A stretch of 19,673 bases of DNA from DASTCC01 sp035711465 (GTDB taxonomy: Bacteria > Acidobacteriota > Vicinamibacteria > Vicinamibacterales > SCN-69-37), in the NCBI GenBank assembly GCA_035711465.1, contig DASTCC010000149.1, forward strand, positions 1 to 19,673. Direction: 5' to 3'. Numbering within the stretch: position 1 is the first letter of the stretch; every line of letters begins with the position of its first letter. Shown here piece by piece: positions 15,040 to 19,673 of this stretch. Made by a program: the position numbers and the translations under genes. The notes beneath the pieces were generated by a model. That model was not told where the DNA came from. It saw only the letters and a program-made list of their open reading frames with translations, and did no database searches.

Positions 15040-16548
15040 TCAGTCTCCCCCGCCGCAGTAGTTGCCGGTGAAGTCCTGGCACCGCTCGAGCTTGAATGCC
15101 GGGTCGAGCGCCGGCCGCGTGTCGGCCTCGGCCACCGCCCGCCCGGTCGCGTACATCCAGCGCGTCATCTTCGTGAGCTTGGCGACGTCGATGCGGTCGG
15201 GATTGTCGAACGGCGTGTGATAGTCGGCGTGCAGCAGCGTCGTGAAGAAGAGGGCCGGCACGCCGTTGCGGGCGTAGGGCAGGTGATCGCTGCGGTAGTA
15301 CCAGCCTTCGCGATGTTTCGGATCGTCCCAGGAGTGATCGAGCTCGAAGCCCGACACCGCGGTGTTGGCAGCGAGCGCCATCTCGACGAGCTGCGGCGAG
15401 TTGCGATGCGGTGGCAGCACGCCAAGGAGCGCTGCCGTCTTCGGATCGTTGCGGCCGATCATGTCGCCGTTGAGCACCGCGGCGATCGACGGCAGCGGCA
15501 CGGTCGGGTGCTTGACGTACCAGCGCGATCCCATCAGCCCGCGCTCCTCGGCGCCGTGCCAGATGAACAGCGCCGACCGCCGTCCCGGCGCCGCCGCCAT
15601 CGCCCGGCCGATCGCGAGCAGCGCCACCGACGTCGTCGCGTTGTCGTCGGCGCCGTTCCAGATGTCGTCGCCGTTCACCTCGTAGCGCTCGCCGTCGTGA
15701 TCCTGGTGGGCGCTGAAGAGGACGTGCTCGCCGGCCAGCGCCGGGTCGCGGCCAGGGATCTTGGCGATGATGTTGACCGACGGATAGGTGAAGCTGTCGG
15801 TGAAAATCGACGCGCCGAGACGCGCGTCAGGAGCGAGCGCGCCGCCGAGCGCCGACTCGCGCACGTAAATCAGCGGCATGCCGCGCGTCGGCACGCGCGG
15901 TCCGGACGTGCCGTCCGGATCGAGCGCGTAGCTGCCGCGCGGGAACGACACCGCGACGCGCGACCACTGATCGCGCGCCTCGTCCGGCACGAGCGCGACG
16001 ATCGCCGCCGGCGGCGATGCGGTCACCATCCTCTGCAGCACGCGCAGCCACGCGCGCAGCGACTGCCCCTGCCCCGTCCCGGATCCCGGCACCGCCGCCG
16101 TGTAGCGCACCACGAGGACGCGATCCGTGAGATCGACGCCGGCGAGCGCGTCGGCCGCCGCGACGATCACCGGCGCATCCACGGTCGCGAGCACAGGCGC
16201 GTCGACGACGACGTCCAGGCCCAGGCGCAGCGTCTTGCCGGCGAGCGTGACGGTACTGCCGGCCGACACGCGAAACCGCTCGAGCGGGAAGAACTGAAAG
16301 TACGTGCCGTTGTCGCCGGCCGGCTGCAACCCCGCCGACCTCGCGCGTTCGGCGAGCCACATCGACGCCTGCATCTCGTCGAGCGTCCCGCCCTCGCGCC
16401 CGCGCATCGCGTCGCCGGCAAGCGTGAACAGATCCTCTCGAATCTCCGCCTCGCGAATCTTCTCGATCGGATCCTGCGAATCGGCGATGGCGATGCTGAC
16501 AGTGATCAGGACCAGGGCAGCAGTCAACAAACGGGTGGCAGCGGACAT
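15040..16548 (-). CDS. secreted M28 family zinc aminopeptidase
   Basis: 502 residues. After a signal peptide (LLTAALVLITVSIAIA), an N-terminal region and a PA-type inserted domain (about 95-255) lead into the M28 catalytic domain. Two-zinc-site motifs are all present: SAHQDHDG (His281, Asp283), NGADDNATTS (Asp301/302), HGAEERGLMGS (Glu334 and Glu335), NGDMIGR (Asp362) and ADYHTPFD (His444). It should be an active exopeptidase in the periplasm or outside the cell, releasing amino acids from peptides. The ATG at 16548 is chosen for its signal peptide and a GGAGG 5-6 bases upstream; the frame is open further upstream only by GC bias. The C-terminus carries two Cys (ERCQDF, NYCGGGD) that may pair. 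Confidence 0.92.
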   Translation of the reverse strand: MSAATRLLTAALVLITVSIAIADSQDPIEKIREAEIREDLFTLAGDAMRGREGGTLDEMQASMWLAERARSAGLQPAGDNGTYFQFFPLERFRVSAGSTVTLAGKTLRLGLDVVVDAPVLATVDAPVIVAAADALAGVDLTDRVLVVRYTAAVPGSGTGQGQSLRAWLRVLQRMVTASPPAAIVALVPDEARDQWSRVAVSFPRGSYALDPDGTSGPRVPTRGMPLIYVRESALGGALAPDARLGASIFTDSFTYPSVNIIAKIPGRDPALAGEHVLFSAHQDHDGERYEVNGDDIWNGADDNATTSVALLAIGRAMAAAPGRRSALFIWHGAEERGLMGSRWYVKHPTVPLPSIAAVLNGDMIGRNDPKTAALLGVLPPHRNSPQLVEMALAANTAVSGFELDHSWDDPKHREGWYYRSDHLPYARNGVPALFFTTLLHADYHTPFDNPDRIDVAKLTKMTRWMYATGRAVAEADTRPALDPAFKLERCQDFTGNYCGGGD

Positions 16549-16702
16549 CGGGGCCTCCCTGAACGGAAGGGCCATTATCGTTCGGAATTCAGAACTCACG
16601 ACTCGAGAGTCAAAACTGCCAACTGGGGTTCTGGAAGATTCACCGTGAAGCCCGTGACGGCTTTGAGTGTGAAGTCTCGAGCTTTCAGTTGCGTCCGCGT
16701 CC
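16549..16702. other. intergenic region upstream of the M28 peptidase, less GC-rich
   Basis: 154 bases without a gene and visibly richer in A and T than its surroundings. It includes GACTC-GA-GAGTC, an imperfect palindrome near 16600, and on the minus strand a GATAAT (16574-16579) that could be a -10 box for the peptidase gene. No -35 box is found at the right distance. It probably holds the peptidase promoter. Confidence 0.35.
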
Positions 16703-18019
16703 TTACAGCAACAGTTGCAGCCGACTCTGAAAGAAATGTGTATTCCCTTTGAGATCGAATCGGTGCAGCCGTCCGTAGCCGTAGACCAACGCGAGCCGGG
16801 CGTTGTCGGTGAGATGCCAGTTGACCATCGGCGTGATGCGCCAGAAGCGGCCGCCTGGTGTCGGGCCGTCGTCGAGGTCGATGCGCGAGGCGCGAAACAC
16901 GATTTCCCAGGCGCCCGGTCCGCCCTGGACCACCGGTCGCGCCGGCGACACGGATTTGAAGAAGCCGCCGACCGTGTTGTAGCCGCGGGTCTCCCCGGTC
17001 GCGAGCCACGATACCACCACGTCGCCGCCGTGCATGATCGGGTCGTCGCCGATCTGGGCTGGCTCGTCGTCGGCTCGCGAGTTGACGCGCGTGAACCAAT
17101 ACTCGCTGCCGAACAGCCACGCCCTGTTCCGATAGTAGACCTCGTAACCCAGCATGCGCGTCGAGGCGGCGTCGAGCGATCCGGTGTCGACGAAGTACGC
17201 CGCCGGATAGGCCTCGGGCCTCGAGCGAAACCGTAGCTGTCCATCTTCCGGCTTGCCGTATCGGAAATTCCCGCCGACGTGCAGCGAACCGCTCTGCGCG
17301 GACCGAACCGGCAGGAAAGCCAGGCGGGCGACGACCTGACGACGATACGTCGAGAACGACTGATCCTTGGAGAGCCAGTCGCCATAGAAGCCGACGTTCC
17401 AGAGCCAGCGATGATTCGGCGTGTAGCCCAGCCACTTGATGCCGTCCGCCAGAATCGGAATGCTCGCGTCGTTCATCGTCGAGCGCTCGATCGTCCAGCC
17501 CGAGTAGCCGACCATGACCTTGTTGAGCGAGAAACCCTCCTTGGTCCGACCGATGAACAGGTGGCCAAACAGCTCGGGCACCGCGAACATCACGCCGGTC
17601 TCACGGATGAGCCATTCGTCCGTCGAACCGTCGTACATGAACCCGGCCGAGAACGTCACCTGACGCTTCAGCTTCGGGAAGCTGCCTTTGAGCGTCAGGC
17701 GAGCGTCGCGGACCTTGTTGGCCGGCGACAGATCGAACTGCTCTTTCGCGGCGTCGTCCTGCGAATAGCCGGCCACGTCATACAGCAATCCGCCGCCGAG
17801 CCGGAGCGTGAATCCGGGGCCGCGGTAGTGGTTCCACCTGATCAACTGACGCGCCGGCTCATCCGCCGACGCCTCACCGGCCTGAATCGTGTCGTCATCG
17901 GTGCCCTGCCCGGGTCGTGGCTGAGCCGACGCGGCCGTTGCGGTTCCCTGAGCCGACGTCGGCGAAGGAACCAGCGTCAGCCCCGCCAGCACCAGGGCGG
18001 TCACGCGTCCGATGTGCAT
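16703..18019 (-). CDS. phosphate-selective O/P-type porin
   Basis: 438 residues. A signal peptide (MHIGRVTALVLAGLTLVPSPTSA) and a low-complexity Gln/Asp linker precede a barrel with the OprO/OprP family (PF07396) pattern: VRDARLTLKGSFPKLKRQVTFSAGF, LFGHLFIGRTKEGFSLNK, NHRWLWNVGFYGDWL, LGYEVYYRNRAWLFGSEYWF and GAWEIVFRASRIDLDD. The C-terminal strand ends in Leu-rich LQLLL rather than Phe. In Acidobacteriota such porins are not necessarily phosphate-specific. The ATG at 18019 was chosen for its signal peptide; a GTG at 18040 would add seven residues. It lies 39 bases after the asparaginase gene, so it is probably in one operon with it and may admit its substrate (inference). Confidence 0.87.
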   Translation of the reverse strand: MHIGRVTALVLAGLTLVPSPTSAQGTATAASAQPRPGQGTDDDTIQAGEASADEPARQLIRWNHYRGPGFTLRLGGGLLYDVAGYSQDDAAKEQFDLSPANKVRDARLTLKGSFPKLKRQVTFSAGFMYDGSTDEWLIRETGVMFAVPELFGHLFIGRTKEGFSLNKVMVGYSGWTIERSTMNDASIPILADGIKWLGYTPNHRWLWNVGFYGDWLSKDQSFSTYRRQVVARLAFLPVRSAQSGSLHVGGNFRYGKPEDGQLRFRSRPEAYPAAYFVDTGSLDAASTRMLGYEVYYRNRAWLFGSEYWFTRVNSRADDEPAQIGDDPIMHGGDVVVSWLATGETRGYNTVGGFFKSVSPARPVVQGGPGAWEIVFRASRIDLDDGPTPGGRFWRITPMVNWHLTDNARLALVYGYGRLHRFDLKGNTHFFQSRLQLLL

Positions 18020-18058
18020 CGACGTTCTATGGCGTGCCACCCGGCGCAGGACACGCTT

Positions 18059-19120
18059 TCAGTACGTCTGGAACAGCTTCTGGATTTCGGCCGGCGAGCG
18101 CGGCTTCATCAGCGCGAGCGTCAGCAGAATGCGCGACTTCTGCGGGTTGAGCTCGTCGGAGGCGATGAAGCCGAGCTTGTCGTCTTCGACCTCGACGTTG
18201 CGCCCGACCAGGCCGACGGGCACGCGGCTGCTGCGCACCACGACCACGCCCTTCTTCACCGCCGCGGCCGCAGCGTCGAGCGCGGCTTTCGTCATGTTGC
18301 CGTTGCCGACGCCGGCGATGACGATGCCCTTGGCGCCCGCGTTGACGCTCGCAGTGATCAGGTCGGCCGACATGTCGGCGTACGCCATGAGGATGTCCAC
18401 CCGCGGCAGCGTGCTTGCGCCGGTGACGTCGAACTCGCTCTGCGTCGTGTGCTTCCAGCTCGGCGTGGTGTAGAAGTCGTTGGTGCCGTAGGCGGCGACG
18501 CCGACAAGGCCGCGCACCGGCGACAGGAACGTCTGGACCGCGGTCGTGCTGGTCTTCGTCAGCGAATGCGCCGCGTGGATCCAGTCGTTCATGACCACCA
18601 GGACGCCCCGCCCCTTCGCCCGCGGATCGCGCGCGACGCCGACCGCGTTGTAGAGATTCAGCGGCCCATCGGCGCTCACCGCCGTCGACGGCCGCATCGA
18701 CCCGACCATCACCACCGGCTTGTCGGTCTTCACGGTGAGGTTGAGGAAGAACGCCGTCTCTTCCATCGTGTCGGTGCCGTGGGTGACGACGATGCCGTCG
18801 ACCGCGTTGGTCTTCGCCAGCTCGTTGATGCGGTTGGCGAGCTTGAGCATGATCGCGAACGACATGTCCTGCGATCCGACGTTCGAGATCTGCTCGCCCT
18901 TGATGTTGGCGAGATCGGTGAGGCCCGGCACACCGGCGATCATCGCGTCGATGGTGACCGCCCCTGACGTGTACCCGGACTGCGTGCCGCTGGCGGCCGC
19001 CCCGGCGATCGTGCCGCCGGTGGCCAGAATCACGACGTTGGGTTTCGCCTGCATCGCCGCCGTTTGGGCGCCGAGCACGAGGGCGAAGCCGACGACCACG
19101 ATGCAATGCAACCTCTTCAT
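18059..19120 (-). CDS. ansB: periplasmic type II L-asparaginase
   Basis: 353 residues. It converts asparagine to aspartate and ammonia. A signal peptide (HCIVVVGFALVLGAQTAA) precedes the enzyme, which keeps all known active-site residues of the family: Thr37 in ATGGTIAG, Tyr50 in GYTSG, Ser83 in NVGSQDM, Thr116-Asp117 in HGTDTMEET, and Lys189 in LTKTSTT. The second shared block SMRPSTAVSADGPLNLYNAV and the C-terminal VVRSSRVPVG are also present. Length matches the exported enzymes. AGGAGG lies 7 bases before the ATG at 19120, which rejects the longer upstream frame. It heads the run asparaginase, porin, M28 peptidase. Confidence 0.95.
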   Translation of the reverse strand: MKRLHCIVVVGFALVLGAQTAAMQAKPNVVILATGGTIAGAAASGTQSGYTSGAVTIDAMIAGVPGLTDLANIKGEQISNVGSQDMSFAIMLKLANRINELAKTNAVDGIVVTHGTDTMEETAFFLNLTVKTDKPVVMVGSMRPSTAVSADGPLNLYNAVGVARDPRAKGRGVLVVMNDWIHAAHSLTKTSTTAVQTFLSPVRGLVGVAAYGTNDFYTTPSWKHTTQSEFDVTGASTLPRVDILMAYADMSADLITASVNAGAKGIVIAGVGNGNMTKAALDAAAAAVKKGVVVVRSSRVPVGLVGRNVEVEDDKLGFIASDELNPQKSRILLTLALMKPRSPAEIQKLFQTY

Positions 19121-19127
19121 GACGTGT

Positions 19128-19133
19128 CCTCCT
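19128..19133 (-). promoter_or_regulatory. ribosome-binding site that fixes the asparaginase start
   Basis: Perfect AGGAGG on the minus strand, 7 bases before the ATG at 19120. It supports strong translation and the start that gives a signal peptide. Confidence 0.8.
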
Positions 19134-19280
19134 ACGACACTTCCGGGAAATCGGTTACGCAGGAGTCGTTCCACCGCCTTTACCGCCATCACGGTGATGT
19201 CGTCGGCGCCGAGACCACACCAGCGCACCGTCGGTCGGAGGCGCTCCGCGCGGCTGGAGACGGTCGACTCCAGCGCCGGA

Positions 19281-19673
19281 TCATCTGGCCAGGCCGCGCC
19301 AGGCCGCGAGCAGCTCCTCGATCAGCTGGTTTGCCGCCGACCGCAGCCGCGGCTCGAGCCGTTGCGTCGTCGTGGTCAATTGCTGGCGGAGCGAGTCGTC
19401 CAGCCCATCCGAAGGCCGGTGCAGGCTGCCGGCGGCGAGCTGCACGCCGGAGTCGAAGACCAGCGTCGAGAGCTCTTCGACCGACTGGGGGTCGTCGAGC
19501 GAGATCTCGCGATACGACCGATCCCAGCTGCGAATCCACCAGTTGCGCAGGTTCTCGCCCTGAACGGTCATCTCCGGAATTGCGACCTCCGGCCCTGCGA
19601 CCAGGATCGAATGGCGCAGCCGGCCGACCTGCTCCGTGCCGCTGACGACGCGGAAGCCGGGCCGGGCATCGGG
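19281..19673 (-). CDS. unrecognised protein, 3' end only (start beyond window edge)
   Basis: 130 codons of the C-terminal end of a gene that enters from the right edge. The visible part reads from PDARPGF through VAGPEVAIPEMTVQGENLRNWWIRSWDRSY (split here only for reading: VAGPEVAIPE, then MTVQGENLRNWW, then IRSWDRSYR) to a helical, probably coiled C-terminus (LRQQLTTTTQRLEPRL, NQLIEELLAAWRGLAR). No motif of a known family is recognised, and no membrane segment is visible in this part. An ATG at 19571 is internal, since the frame continues upstream without a stop. The frame's amino acid composition is balanced, unlike the Arg/Ala-rich shadow frames here, which supports real coding. 160 bases separate it from the asparaginase. 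Confidence 0.6.
   Translation of the reverse strand, partial: PDARPGFRVVSGTEQVGRLRHSILVAGPEVAIPEMTVQGENLRNWWIRSWDRSYREISLDDPQSVEELSTLVFDSGVQLAAGSLHRPSDGLDDSLRQQLTTTTQRLEPRLRSAANQLIEELLAAWRGLAR

Noticed and set aside
14848..16752. Plus-strand open frame of 634 codons
   Set aside because: Antisense to the M28 peptidase, whose catalytic motifs are all in the other strand; composition is that of a shadow frame.
16549..17385. N-terminal extension of the M28 peptidase frame up to 17385
   Set aside because: It reads through the porin gene out of frame; the signal peptide and ribosome-binding site set the start at 16548.
19150..19228. ADDITVMAVKAVERLL, resembling the end of a PP2C/SpoIIE-type phosphatase, in the asparaginase upstream frame
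   Set aside because: Only about 16 residues match. The frame upstream is nonsense and soon stops, and it overlaps the end of the gene at 19281. It could be a relic or chance; too short to call.

Overview
This is a GC-rich window in which every gene I can support lies on the minus strand; the long plus-strand open frames are high-GC shadows. The gene styles suggest an Acidobacteriota genome, probably Vicinamibacteria-like. These are a carboxypeptidase-regulatory-domain secreted protein, a Ser/Thr kinase fused to a TolB/FlgO-like domain and TPRs, a CheB-CheR-PAS hybrid, DcaP and O/P porins, and a secreted M28 peptidase. The assignment is an inference from family content, not a phylogenetic result.

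Reading in the direction of transcription (right to left): 19673-19281 is the 3' end of an unrecognised gene. 19120-15040 holds a periplasmic L-asparaginase, a phosphate-selective O/P-type porin and a secreted M28 peptidase. A 232-base non-coding leader (14808-15039) carries a perfect 20-bp palindrome and a tetraloop-type hairpin. 14807-9546 is a tight run: secreted amidohydrolase, DcaP-like porin, secreted glutaminase, small outer-membrane beta-barrel and DUF481 outer-membrane protein. These two blocks each pair a porin with a periplasmic deamidase, which suggests uptake and breakdown of amides or peptides at the cell envelope (inference).

9351-9548 is an unusual array of about 20 imperfect 10-bp units arranged as two oppositely oriented arms. 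It fills the whole space between two genes, supplying the stop codon of one and touching the start codon of the other. Next come the kinase-TolB-TPR protein, a PQQ-type sugar dehydrogenase starting flush against the kinase stop, a glyoxalase-like VOC protein and a carboxypeptidase-regulatory-domain protein with a possible leaderless promoter.

The left end (3060-1) is a chemosensory-type pair. A stand-alone CheB methylesterase with a C-terminal zinc ribbon is broken by an internal deletion and frameshift that removes its catalytic Asp motif. It is followed by a CheB-CheR-PAS hybrid with all catalytic motifs intact, cut by the window edge. No tRNA, rRNA, CRISPR array, integrase or insertion sequence was seen. 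No stretch over 300 bases lacks a gene.
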